Assembly: GCA_021828475.1 (NCBI GenBank)
Contig: JAJZIY010000015.1
Coordinates: 1 to 58,762 of the forward strand
Direction of reading: 5' to 3'
DNA: 58,762 bases
DNA from: Actinomycetes bacterium
Lineage (GTDB): Bacteria > Actinomycetota > Acidimicrobiia > Acidimicrobiales > Palsa-688
Below the pieces are notes generated by a model. It worked only from the letters and a program-made list of their open reading frames with translations, made no database searches and was not told the origin of the DNA. Position numbers and translations under genes: made by a program. How positions within the stretch are numbered: the first letter of the stretch is position 1; each line of letters starts with the position of its first letter. Below, piece by piece: positions 8,551-17,399 of this stretch.

Positions 8551-9129
8551 ATGGGGTCGGTCTGGGTGGAGAGCATCGGTCGCAGCCTTGACGAGGCATT
8601 GGAGTTGTTGGCTGCGGCCGTGCGGGACTGTCCGGAAGGATTGTGGCGGGAGTCCATGTGGGTTGTGCAGGCCTCGGAGATCGTCGGAGAGCTGCGCGAC
8701 GTCGGCGGTCGACCGGTCACCGGTCCTACGCAGCGCGACTCGCTGGTCCAGCGGTGGTCGGCGCCGTGGAGCGTGACCTGGCATGCCCTGGAAGTTCTCG
8801 ACTACGACCTCGCAACTGAGCCGGACGCGTGGGCGCCACCGCCTCCGTTCGCAGGGAAGCCCCATTGGCAAACGTTCGCCAGCCTGCCCGTTCCCTGGTC
8901 CCAGTCGGAGGTCGGCGGGTACGTCGAGCACTGCCGGCAGCGAGTCCGAGACACGCTAACCGCCATGACCGAGCAGAAGGCAGCGGCTCTGCTGCCCCCA
9001 ACGCACCGCTACGGGGGCCGGCCCTACGCCTGGGTCGTGACCAGTCTGGTAGGGCACACGACAACGCACGCCACGCAAATCCGACAGTTCATTACCACCG
9101 CCGTCGGGCCGCCGGACGCCCTGGGCTAG
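8551..9129 (+). CDS. DinB/MDMPI-like metal-binding four-helix protein
   Basis: A protein of about 192 residues resembling the DinB/mycothiol-dependent maleylpyruvate isomerase fold. Candidate metal ligands are the His in TWHALEVLDYDL and the HTTTHATQIRQF motif near the C-terminus, which match the H...HxxxH arrangement of the family. The first supported ATG is at 8551; an alternative TTG at 8482 would add 23 residues. Neither has a clear ribosome binding site. Such proteins often act as thiol (mycothiol/bacillithiol) transferases in detoxification. This is a family inference only. Confidence 0.7.
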   Translation: MGSVWVESIGRSLDEALELLAAAVRDCPEGLWRESMWVVQASEIVGELRDVGGRPVTGPTQRDSLVQRWSAPWSVTWHALEVLDYDLATEPDAWAPPPPFAGKPHWQTFASLPVPWSQSEVGGYVEHCRQRVRDTLTAMTEQKAAALLPPTHRYGGRPYAWVVTSLVGHTTTHATQIRQFITTAVGPPDALG

Positions 9130-9688
9130 GGCGCGTCAGGCAACGTAGGCCCTCTTTGCTGAGCGGATGAGCCGCGTCTACAACGCAGCTCGGCCACGAC
9201 CGAGGTAGCGACCGGTGAAGATCGGCATCTCCTCGGTGCCTCGCCGCGGTACTGGACGAGTAACCGCCGAAGCATCGTGTCAATGGCCGAGTTGAACGCC
9301 CCACTGGTGGCCAGCAAGACGCCCCCCCCCACCTAGGGTGCGCAGGCCTACTCGAGCGGGCCACCCCCTCTCTTGCGGGCTTCCTTCATCCGGTACGAGG
9401 CCCCATCGGTCGCCACCGAGGGAGCGCAAACGATCTTGCTTGGACAGAGGCCGGGCGCCGCTCCGACCTTTTGGGCTCGAGGGTGATGGCCGGCGGGGCG
9501 GTGCTTGCTCGAGGGGGATGCGGAGCCGCATCTCGACGTCGATGGAGCTGCCTTTGGCTGTGCCAGCCGGTGCTCCGGGGCCGGAGCGTGCCGGGTTGCG
9601 TACCGAACCGCCCGTAAGTCTCGTGGTGGCCGGCCTGGGGCTGACCGCAGCGTGGTTGCCGCCGCTCACGGCCGCACTGTAGGGCTTG
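9130..9688. other. Gene-free interval of about 560 bp
   Basis: No recognisable protein in any frame. It contains a nine-base C run (9322-9330) and a perfect inverted repeat GATGCGGAGCCGCATC at 9517-9532. It probably represents degraded sequence next to the broken ATPase gene. Confidence 0.5.
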
Positions 9689-10700
9689 TCAGCCCCACAG
9701 TGCGCAGACGGGCAGGGCGCGGATGTGGTCGTCGAGGTCGAAGGGTCGTGGCCCGGTGTGCAGGACGACGCCGGCGGCGAAGCGGTCCTGCAGCCGATCG
9801 CGTAGCCACAGCAGGTGTCGGGCGTCGTCGCGTGCCGGCGACGCCGTGGCTTGACCTCCGGTGCGATCACGTGGCCGCCGCCGAGCTCGGCGACCAGGTC
9901 GATCTCCTGGCGGCCATGTTCTTCGCGCACGTGGCAAAGGCGGGGTTCGCTCTGGGCGACGGGCAGCTCGGCTCGCAGCTGGCTGGCGAGGAAGGTGTCG
10001 AGGAGCCGGCCGAGGAACTCGCCTTCGCGCAGCACGGCGAGTTCGTCGACGCGCAACAGCGCGGCGGCCAGCGCCGGGTCGGCGACGTAGCGTTTCGGGC
10101 GGGCCGATAGCCGTTGCAGACGGTTCGAGGTCCACGACGGGAGAGCCTCGGTGAGGAACATGGTGGTGAGGAGGCGCTCGTAGGCGTCGGCGGTCTTCCG
10201 GTTGACGCCGCCAGCCTCGAAGATGATGGCCTCGGTGACGGTTCCGGCCGTGTTGAGGGCGAGGCTCTCGAAGTAGCGCCGGAGCCGGGTCGGGTCGCGG
10301 CCGGGTTCGACGGCCGGGTTCGACGGCCGGGTTCGACGGCCGGGGCGTCGCGGGTGACGACCTGGTCGATGTAGCTCTCGAGCCAGGCGCTCCGGGCCCG
10401 CTCCACCAGGTGGAGTGCCGGCTCGGGAAAGCCGCCGGCGAGGGCGAGCCCGACGTAGCCCCGGAGGTCCGGCACTTCCGCCGGGAGTGGCAATGGCTCG
10501 TCGCCGGCCAATCGGTCGAAGAGGCAGGCCCCTCCGGCGCCTCCCCGGAGCTCCCGGACCGTCATACCGGACATCGGGACTCGGACGATCCTGCCGGTGC
10601 CCGGCCACGTCGCCTCCTCGAGGTCGGCGCCGACCGAACCGGTCAGCAGGAACCTGCCCGGCCGGTAGTCACCGCAGGGCGAACGTGCGGGGCGCGAGCG
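9689..10700 (-). pseudogene. DUF4143/AAA_14-type ATPase gene, disrupted by two frameshifts
   Basis: Minus-strand reading order: GRFLLTGS (post-Walker B region of the ATPase), MSGMTVREL, FPEPAL and SYIDQVVTRDAP in one frame. After a 13-bp tandem repeat (10298-10344) the protein continues in another frame with RRYFESLALNTAG and the DUF4143 domain (NRKTADAYERLLTTMFLTEALPSW) to HVIAPEVK. A one-base loss near 9860 (AAGGCC expected, AAGCC seen) moves the end, HLLWLRDRL...LPVCALWG, to a third frame. The Walker A N-terminus is absent. These ATPases are often standalone or toxin-antitoxin-like accessory genes. This copy cannot make the full protein. Confidence 0.75.
10298..10344. repeat. 13-bp tandem repeat, about 3.6 copies
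   Basis: The unit CGGCCGGGTTCGA is present at 10298-10310, 10311-10323 and 10324-10336, with a partial copy after. It lies inside the DUF4143 ATPase gene. Removing two units (26 bp) would restore the reading frame, so the repeat number decides the frame here. Confidence 0.9.
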
Positions 10701-10835
10701 GCTCGGCCAGCGCCCGCAACGCCGCGCGCGCTCGGCCCGCAGATGGTCCAAGTCACACAACGAAGCCGCCCTCTGCGAGCATCGGCTCCGAGGCGGACAA
10801 CAACACCTTGCCAGCCCCCAAGGCCCCGGCGGCAA

Positions 10836-11112
10836 GCCTTCAGCCAGCCGAGCGAGATCTCGACCGCCTCAGCCACCCCGCGCACCCGGTCCACCTCAGC
10901 CACCAGCGACAACCCCGCCCGCCTCGTCAGCGACTGGTCGTCATCCCCGATCACCACACGTCGCTTGGCTGCATCTATCCCCGTCACCGAGCGGGTGCCT
11001 TTCCTCTCGACAGCTCCGGGCCTTCGACAAGCCAGGTTCTGTTGGACGACAAGGCGTCGGTCCCCGATGGCCCCCGATCAGCCCGGCGCTACGTGTAGAT
11101 CTAGGTCTGAGG
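10836..11112 (-). mobile_element. IS1380-type element remnant, copy 2 (transposase N-terminus only)
   Basis: About 277 bp closely matching 214-489. On the minus strand from about 10987 it encodes MTGIDAAKRRVVIGDDDQSL and RAGLSLVAEVDRVRGV, the start of an IS1380 transposase, then LGWLKA, where it runs into unrelated sequence. The frame at the point of divergence is intact here, whereas copy 1 has lost one base. The non-coding end up to 11112 is shared with copy 1. Confidence 0.7.
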
Positions 11113-11402
11113 CAAGCGAGTTGCATACCGGCGACAAATGACCACCTCAGCCTGTGGCGCAAAGGGGCGCCGGTACGCGGCCCCTGCTTCAAGGTGGCCC
11201 TGCCACCTTCCGTACGTGCACCTGGGCGCATTGGTCGATCTGGCCAGCCTCAAAGCCACTCTCGGCGCAGCCCACCGCTAGGTTCCACGGTCCCGTACAG
11301 GCCTGTGGCCTGACACCTGCGCTGGCCCCGTTCCGCGACGACCTCGCAGACCACCTCGCTAACGCCCTATTCCCGGCCGCAGCAGACGTCAGCGCACGGG
11401 GG

Positions 11403-12377
11403 TCATTTGATCACCACCGCGTTCGGGGGCGACGCCACTCCCCCAGGGATGGCCAAGGGGACGGAGCAGAAGAACCCCGTGTAACGCATGTCCTGCGCAC
11501 AGTCCAGTGCAAAGCCCTCAAGGTCGAATAGTTCGCCTATGGGGATACCCAGCATCGGGATGAGGCGGGTATGCAGCGCCACGCCCTTGTCGCTCGAGGA
11601 GCCCCCTCGTGCCGCGCCAGCAACGACCTGCGGGGTCGGCCGGTCCACCGGCCAGACCTCGAGCGCCGGATTGTCGGACGCCACGGCAGCGATATGCATA
11701 TCCCACAGCAATCGGGCCGTTTCTTCCATGGCGGCCAGGCCGGGACTGAACAACCGCCCAGCACCGGCGATAGCGGTCCGCCCCCCGGGACCGAGCGAGA
11801 GGTACCACGTGGTCCAGCCCGTACGAACCAACAGGATGTCCCCGTCCCGGACCGAGACACCCTCCCAATCTAAAGTCTGCTCGAGGTCCGCCGGAAAGAT
11901 CGGATCCGACGCTCCTTGGTGTAAAGGTCGCCCCACCCGCGCACGCCAACGGTCCACATCCGCCAACACGGCTCGACCGACCACGCCCGCCTCGCACCAC
12001 CGGTCTACCCCGTGCTCCTCCTCGTCGACGCCACCGTAGAAGCCGTGGCCTTCGCGCGCCACGTGCCGGAACCCGTCCCACTGCGCCGAGGATTGCGTGT
12101 TCCACTCCGACACCACTTCGTCCTGAGAACTCGATTCCGGGTCGGCGCGGACTTCGTGACTCAACGCCGAACGTCCGAACAGCGGAGGACCCGGGAAAGC
12201 CAGGCTCGAGTTGAGCGAGAAGACGACACCCCGGCGGATTTCTCCGGCGGCAGCGATGCGAGTGTCACAAGTGAGTAGGTTCAGCGAGCCGAGGGCTGCC
12301 CGGTCACGCCATAGTTCCCAGGAGCACGCCAGTCCCTCACGTCTGGGCAACCGGTCATAGGACGGCAGGCCACTCAC
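11403..12377 (-). CDS. Cyclase-family hydrolase (kynurenine formamidase-like fold)
   Basis: A 324-residue member of the cyclase family (PF04199). The metal-site segment is NTQSSAQWDGFRH, the variant of HxGTHxDxxxH seen in one large subgroup, so metal binding may differ from KynB. SVRDGDILLVRTGWTTWYL, then ASDNPALEVWP are further family signatures. It starts with GTG five bases after the aldehyde dehydrogenase stop and is the last gene of the minus-strand operon. Members hydrolyse cyclic amides, lactones or formamides. In a sugar operon a lactonase role, opening a sugar-acid lactone made by the dehydrogenases, is attractive but inferred. Confidence 0.82.
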   Translation of the reverse strand: MSGLPSYDRLPRREGLACSWELWRDRAALGSLNLLTCDTRIAAAGEIRRGVVFSLNSSLAFPGPPLFGRSALSHEVRADPESSSQDEVVSEWNTQSSAQWDGFRHVAREGHGFYGGVDEEEHGVDRWCEAGVVGRAVLADVDRWRARVGRPLHQGASDPIFPADLEQTLDWEGVSVRDGDILLVRTGWTTWYLSLGPGGRTAIAGAGRLFSPGLAAMEETARLLWDMHIAAVASDNPALEVWPVDRPTPQVVAGAARGGSSSDKGVALHTRLIPMLGIPIGELFDLEGFALDCAQDMRYTGFFCSVPLAIPGGVASPPNAVVIK

Positions 12378-12382
12378 CTGCC

Positions 12383-13780
12383 TCAGAACGTCCCCGCGTC
12401 AGCCTCGTCGAGCACCCAAACGCTCTTCAGGTTGCAGAACGCCCGGATGCCGTGAGCGGACAGCTCTCGACCGTACCCGGAATGCTTGACTCCTCCGAAG
12501 GGCAGCTCCGGGTAGGACCTCACCATTCCGTTCACGAATACCGCACCAGCCTCGAGGTCGTCGACGAAGCGTTGCCGCTCGGTGCGGTCTTCGGTCCAGA
12601 CGCTTGCCCCCAACCCGAAGTCTGTGCCGTTCGCCAACTCCACCGCCTCATCTATGCCCCCGACCCGGTATACGCTCGCAACGGGCCCAAACACCTCTTC
12701 GCGCCACAGCCGCATCCTCGGAGTGACCCCGCTGACGACGGTCGGTGGGTAGAACCAGCCCGACCCCTCTCTGCGCCGACCGCCACAGAGCACATTAGCA
12801 CCCTGGGCCCGAGAGTCCGCGACGAGCTTCTCGACCGCTTCTAGGGCCGAGTGCGTCGCCAACGGGCCGATCTCGGTGGCTTCGTCCATCGGGTCACCGA
12901 CTTTCAGACGGCTCATGGCTCCCACGAATTCGTGCTCGAACTCGTCGGCAACCGCGTCGTGGACGATGAACCGCTTCGCCGCGATGCAAGACTGACCGCT
13001 GTTCTGACAGCGCGCAGTGGCTCCGACAACCGCGGCGCGTGCGACTTGCGCGCTCGGCATCACGATGAACGGGTCGCTCCCACCCAGCTCCAACACGCTC
13101 GGCTTTATGACCGAACCGGCAATGGCGGCCACGGCAGCTCCCGCGGCCTCCGATCCGGTCAGGGTGACCGCGGCCACCCGGCGGTCACGCAGCACGTGTT
13201 CGACCCCTTCCACCTCTATAAGCAGGGTCTGGAAGGACCCGGACGGGAAACCCGCTCGTCCGAACAACTCGCCGAGCCGCCGCGCTGTGCGAGGAACGTT
13301 CGAAGCGTGTTTCAACAGGCCTGCATTCCCGGCCATGAGGGCTGGCGCAGCGAACCGGACCGCCTGCCAGAACGGGAAGTTCCACGGCATTACCCCGAGT
13401 ACGACGCCCAGCGGCTGGTAACGGGCGAAGGCTCTCGTCGCCCCGACGGCGTAGGCATCGGCCGACTCGTCCGCCAGCAGTTGTTCGGCATGCTCGGCGT
13501 AATAGGTCATGCAGTGGACACACTTGGACACCTCCTCCCGTGCGGCCCCGATGGGTTTGCCCATCTCCTCCGTGATCGTGCGTGCGACTTCTTCCTTCTC
13601 CATCGCCAGCAGCCGCACCGATTCCATCATCCAGGCTCGCCGCTGATCGAACGAGGTGTGCCGGAGCTCGCACGACGCTTCGGCGGCGCGTGCAAGGGCG
13701 CCCTCGACATCCGCGGCGGACATCTCGGCAAAGACAGCGATGGTTTCCCCGGTCGCTGGATTTATGCTCGCAATAGTCAC
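12383..13780 (-). CDS. NAD(P)-dependent aldehyde dehydrogenase (GabD-like)
   Basis: A 465-residue, full-length ALDH. GVMPWNFPFWQAVRF is the cofactor-site region, LELGGSDPFIV carries the general-base Glu, and NSGQSCIAAKRF holds the catalytic Cys. GGVKHSGYGRELS is near the C-terminus. The closest general type is succinate-semialdehyde dehydrogenase, but the operon points to a sugar-derived aldehyde. GTG start; a GGGGG stretch lies 8-12 bases upstream. It follows the MalG-type permease gene. Confidence 0.9.
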   Translation of the reverse strand: MTIASINPATGETIAVFAEMSAADVEGALARAAEASCELRHTSFDQRRAWMMESVRLLAMEKEEVARTITEEMGKPIGAAREEVSKCVHCMTYYAEHAEQLLADESADAYAVGATRAFARYQPLGVVLGVMPWNFPFWQAVRFAAPALMAGNAGLLKHASNVPRTARRLGELFGRAGFPSGSFQTLLIEVEGVEHVLRDRRVAAVTLTGSEAAGAAVAAIAGSVIKPSVLELGGSDPFIVMPSAQVARAAVVGATARCQNSGQSCIAAKRFIVHDAVADEFEHEFVGAMSRLKVGDPMDEATEIGPLATHSALEAVEKLVADSRAQGANVLCGGRRREGSGWFYPPTVVSGVTPRMRLWREEVFGPVASVYRVGGIDEAVELANGTDFGLGASVWTEDRTERQRFVDDLEAGAVFVNGMVRSYPELPFGGVKHSGYGRELSAHGIRAFCNLKSVWVLDEADAGTF

Positions 13781-13812
13781 CTTGATCTAACCCCCACGAC
13801 TCCCAGTTCGTA

Positions 13813-14679
13813 TCACTGCTTGACGGCCCCGAAGCTGATGCCCCTGGAGAGGTCCTTTTGGACCAGTAGGCTGAACATGACGATGGGGACAACGGCGATG
13901 ATGCTGGCCGCCGCCAGTTGGCCCCAGTTGATACCCTCGAAGGTCAGAAATGACGTTATTACAATCGGCAGCGTTTGATGGTTGCCGCCAACTATTACGA
14001 GCGCGTAAAGGAACTCGTTCCACGTCTGGAGCACACACAGGATGGCGGTAGCGATCAGCCCACCCCGTGCTATGGGGACTACGCAGCTCAGCATCACCCG
14101 CCACTCTCCGCCACCGTCCGTCAGCCCGGCCTCGCGCACCTCAGCCGGGACAGCGGAGAAGTACGAACGCAGCAGGAGCACCGCGAGGGAGATGTTCATG
14201 ATGCTGTAGAGGAGCCCGAGCCCGACCAGGGATCCCATGAGGCCGACGGCCGTGAACAACTGGAAGATGGGAAGGATAACGACGATCTGGGGCGCTATCG
14301 TCGAAGCGAGGAAGAACAAGGTGACCCGCGAGACCTTGCGGCTGTTCGGATCCCATACGTGCGTAAGCACGTATGCCACGGGGACGGCCAGGAGGACTCC
14401 GATCGCGGTACTGGCGCCGACGACAAGTGCGCTGCGCTCGAGGCCACCACCGACTCCTCCGGTCTCGAATACGTTCACATAGTTGCTCGCCGTGGGTACG
14501 AACGGCTTCAGCGGGCCCGAAGCGAAGGCGGTGAGGCCCGGGCGTAGCGACACTTCGAGCAACCACAACAACGGCACGAGGCACCAGCCCGCGAAGACGT
14601 AGACCGCCACGCTCCTCTGAGCCCTGTACCACCGCCTCGCCGATGTCTTGCCACCCGGTGTCCATTCGAGATTTGCCAC
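13813..14679 (-). CDS. Carbohydrate ABC transporter permease, MalG type
   Basis: A 288-residue inner-membrane permease with six predicted membrane helices. The EAA loop reads EVREAGLTDGGGEWRVMLSC. It starts with GTG one base after the stop of the partner permease, with GAAGGAGGG inside the end of that gene, so translation is coupled. It forms the heterodimer with the gene upstream and works with the binding protein at 18381-19724. The ATPase is not in the operon. Confidence 0.92.
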   Translation of the reverse strand: MANLEWTPGGKTSARRWYRAQRSVAVYVFAGWCLVPLLWLLEVSLRPGLTAFASGPLKPFVPTASNYVNVFETGGVGGGLERSALVVGASTAIGVLLAVPVAYVLTHVWDPNSRKVSRVTLFFLASTIAPQIVVILPIFQLFTAVGLMGSLVGLGLLYSIMNISLAVLLLRSYFSAVPAEVREAGLTDGGGEWRVMLSCVVPIARGGLIATAILCVLQTWNEFLYALVIVGGNHQTLPIVITSFLTFEGINWGQLAAASIIAVVPIVMFSLLVQKDLSRGISFGAVKQ

Positions 14680-14680
14680 T

Positions 14681-15631
14681 TCACGCCCTCCTTCGAAGGT
14701 GCAGGACGCGGCTCGCTACAGGGGTCAGCGTTGCCATGATCACGATGGCGTACAGCAGGCCTATCGCAGTGCCATAGCCGATGTGGAACAACTGGAAGCC
14801 CTGCTGGTAGTCGTAGATGTTGAACGTCATCGTCGACGTACCGGGGCCGCCGTTGGTCATGTTGTACAGCTCGGTGAAGGCTTGTGCGAGGCCGATGGCT
14901 CGCAACAGCATGGCGATCCCGATCGTCGGCCGCAGCACCGGGAGCACCACGTGCCGTATCGACTGCCAGGTGCTCGCTCCGTCGACACCTACCGCTTCGA
15001 GCAGATCCCGGGGTACCCCCTCCAGGCCGGAGAGAACGATCAGGATGACGAAAGGCGTCCAGTGCCAGATCTCCATCACGAGGACCGCTGCGAGCGCTGT
15101 GTGCGGGCTGCTCAGGAACGCCCACCGGACGGTAAGTCCGATCTCTCTGAACAGTCCGTCCAAGAGCCCGCCTTCCGGGTCATAAATCATCCGCCAGACC
15201 ATGCCGACGACGAATGGCGTTGCCACCATCGGCACCAGGAGCAAGGCCCGCACCAACCTCGTGGCCGTTACCCCGTAGTAGATGAGCAGAGCGATCGCGA
15301 CGCCGAGCACAGTCTCGCAGACCAGGGCGATCCCGATGTACTCGACGGTCACGAGGAGAGTGGACCTCAGCTCGCTGTCGCTTAGGATTTGACGGAAGTC
15401 CGCTAGGCCGATGAACGGGTGCACGCTCTGGCTGAGGTCGAACCGGTGAGTTACCACCCATGCGGCGAACCCGGCCACCACCACTGCAAAGCTGATCGCA
15501 ACTACGAGGCCCGGGCCGATCATGAGCCCGGCGGCAGTCGGGCGTAAACGGCGGAGGGCTCTAACCACCGCCGCCAGCGCGTTTGCGGGCGTCCGAGTGC
15601 GCCGGGGGGCGACTCCCGACGCTTCGCTCAC
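14681..15631 (-). CDS. Carbohydrate ABC transporter permease, MalF/UgpA type
   Basis: A 316-residue permease with six membrane helices. The EAA-type loop is DLLEAVGVDGASTWQSIRHV, and the N-terminus is typical (GPGLVVAISFAVVVAGFAAW). The GTG start overlaps the stop of the alcohol dehydrogenase gene (GTGA). It forms the transmembrane channel with the MalG-type protein for the sugar captured by the upstream binding protein. Confidence 0.92.
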   Translation of the reverse strand: MSEASGVAPRRTRTPANALAAVVRALRRLRPTAAGLMIGPGLVVAISFAVVVAGFAAWVVTHRFDLSQSVHPFIGLADFRQILSDSELRSTLLVTVEYIGIALVCETVLGVAIALLIYYGVTATRLVRALLLVPMVATPFVVGMVWRMIYDPEGGLLDGLFREIGLTVRWAFLSSPHTALAAVLVMEIWHWTPFVILIVLSGLEGVPRDLLEAVGVDGASTWQSIRHVVLPVLRPTIGIAMLLRAIGLAQAFTELYNMTNGGPGTSTMTFNIYDYQQGFQLFHIGYGTAIGLLYAIVIMATLTPVASRVLHLRRRA

Positions 15632-16701
15632 ATTTCACGGGCGCCCACGCCCGGGCCACCCTCCCCCTCACCGACGAGGACTTTGATTGCATCACTCCCG
15701 GGGTCGCTCAGGGTTGCGATGGCACGCTGTGCATCGTCCAGGCCGTACTGATGCGTGATGATCTCCCCCAGACGCACGGCGCCCGAGCTGATCATCTCGA
15801 TGGCCTGGGCCGTCTCTGCGTTAGCGCCAGTGCAGCCGATGATCGTAATCTCTTTCCAGAGGATCTTCAGCAGTCCCAAGGTCACGTCCGGTTGGATGGC
15901 GCCAAAGAACATGACCCGGCCTCGCTTGCGCACGAGCTCCAAGGCCTGCTGGTACGTGGCGTCGATACCCACCGACTCAACGACTATGTCCGCTCCGAGG
16001 CCATGCGTCGCGTTCTGTACCGCTCCGAGAACATCATCTCTGGTGGGATCCAGGACCAAGTCGGCTCCGACGTGGGAAGCCACACGCCGGCGGCCGCCTG
16101 CGACGTCGGTTACGATCACTTTACCTGCACCAGCCACCCGCATGCACTGTGCGAGGCACAGCCCTATCGGCCCAGCCCCCAGGATTACAACCGTCTCGCC
16201 AGGCTTCACCTCGGCCCGGTTGACGACGTGGACGGCGTTTGCCAATGGCTCGATCATTGCCGCTTCCGCAAGGGTCATACTGGCCGGTACGGGCGCGACC
16301 TGGCGCGCCGGCACGGCGAGGAGCTCGGCCATAGCGCCTGGCCGCCGACTGCGCCCCGAACCTATCACTCCCTTGTTGTCGCATATAGAGATCCAGCCCT
16401 GAGAACACGGGTAGCAAGTCCCGCACACGATCTGCGGGTCGACCGTGACGCGCTCGCCGACCGCGATCCCTTGCACTCCCGCGCCGACGGCCGCCACGGT
16501 ACCCGACGGCTCGTGGCCCATGACCATCCCTTCCGGCCGCGAGATGTCCGCAGGGTCCAAGAAGGCATGGAGATCCGACCCGCAGATGCCAACATGCGCC
16601 ACTCGCACAAGTACCTCGTCGTCGCCACAGACCGGGTCGGGCACCTCTCTCGTAACGAGCTGCTTCCGGCCTTCAACCATGGCAATTACTGCTGCCTTCA
16701 C
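15628..16701 (-). CDS. Zinc-dependent medium-chain alcohol/polyol dehydrogenase
   Basis: A 357-residue MDR dehydrogenase. Catalytic zinc ligands fit HVGICGSDLH (Cys) and MGHEPSG (His, Glu). The structural zinc loop has four cysteines in CGTCYPCSQGWISIC. The Rossmann motif is GAGPIGLC. The family includes sorbitol, threonine and galactitol dehydrogenases, so oxidation of a sugar alcohol or secondary hydroxyl is likely. Its start overlaps the stop of the HUMPS-fold gene and its stop overlaps the permease start, so it sits inside a tightly coupled operon. Confidence 0.9.
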   Translation of the reverse strand: MKAAVIAMVEGRKQLVTREVPDPVCGDDEVLVRVAHVGICGSDLHAFLDPADISRPEGMVMGHEPSGTVAAVGAGVQGIAVGERVTVDPQIVCGTCYPCSQGWISICDNKGVIGSGRSRRPGAMAELLAVPARQVAPVPASMTLAEAAMIEPLANAVHVVNRAEVKPGETVVILGAGPIGLCLAQCMRVAGAGKVIVTDVAGGRRRVASHVGADLVLDPTRDDVLGAVQNATHGLGADIVVESVGIDATYQQALELVRKRGRVMFFGAIQPDVTLGLLKILWKEITIIGCTGANAETAQAIEMISSGAVRLGEIITHQYGLDDAQRAIATLSDPGSDAIKVLVGEGEGGPGVGAREM

Positions 16702-17381
16702 GCTACCTGCCTTCCCGCCACCTTCGTGGCTTCGATGAACTCCTTCAGGGCACTCGCGGCGTCAGGCGCGTGAAGGATCGGCTCTCCCTGAACTATCACC
16801 GAGGCTCCGCACTCGACCGCACTCAAGCTTTCGGCGAGGTCATAGGTCGCGTACGACACTGGGATCTTCACCCTGCTCACGACCTCACGGAGGGTCATCA
16901 AAGGACTCCCTTCCGGGTCCCGCCTCTTCTGGTCCACACCGAAATGGACCATGATGTAGTCGGCACCCATGTCTTCGTACATTTGGCAGTCCTCCACGGG
17001 GGCGCGCACATTGAACAAGTCAACGGTGACTTGCAGACCTGCCTTCTTTCCGAGCCCGATCGTCTCCGATACAGTCGCCGCCGGGGACAGGGCCGTTACC
17101 GTTATGTTGCTCACACCCAGACTTGCGGCCATATCGACGTACTTGCCGGGCCCTGCCATGATCATGCTGTCCAGGAGGATGTAGGTACCCTCGAAGCAGC
17201 GGGTAACCGCCCCCAGGCCCCGCAACCCGACGAAGTCCATGAGGGGCTTGCCGATCTCTATCCAGTCAGCACCTGCACCGACGGCCATCTCTCCGAGTGC
17301 AATAGCCTCCTCGACGCTGGCCACGTCCAGCGCCACCTGTACCACGGGCTTGGTGCTACCTCTTCTGTCAGCTACTTGCAT
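16698..17381 (-). CDS. OMPDC/HUMPS-fold protein (3-hexulose-6-phosphate synthase-like) with altered active site
   Basis: A 227-residue TIM barrel of the orotidine-monophosphate decarboxylase suprafamily. VQVALDVASVEEA (strand 1 Asp), GADWIEIGKPL, VTVDLFNV and DYIMVHFGVDQ align with 3-hexulose-6-phosphate synthase and keto-gulonate-6-phosphate decarboxylase. The suprafamily motif DxKxxD is replaced by DSMIMA, so the catalytic Lys and second Asp are missing. The enzyme may therefore catalyse a different reaction (isomerisation, epimerisation or a non-metal aldol step) or use other residues. It lies between a BtpA-family gene and the dehydrogenase. Confidence 0.82.
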   Translation of the reverse strand: MQVADRRGSTKPVVQVALDVASVEEAIALGEMAVGAGADWIEIGKPLMDFVGLRGLGAVTRCFEGTYILLDSMIMAGPGKYVDMAASLGVSNITVTALSPAATVSETIGLGKKAGLQVTVDLFNVRAPVEDCQMYEDMGADYIMVHFGVDQKRRDPEGSPLMTLREVVSRVKIPVSYATYDLAESLSAVECGASVIVQGEPILHAPDAASALKEFIEATKVAGRQVA

Positions 17382-17399
17382 CTTGGCTCCTCGGTTGGC

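Noticed and set aside
11113..11402. Short open frames between the IS1380 remnant and the cyclase gene
   Set aside because: No motif, no ribosome binding site and no consistent frame. Treated as non-coding.
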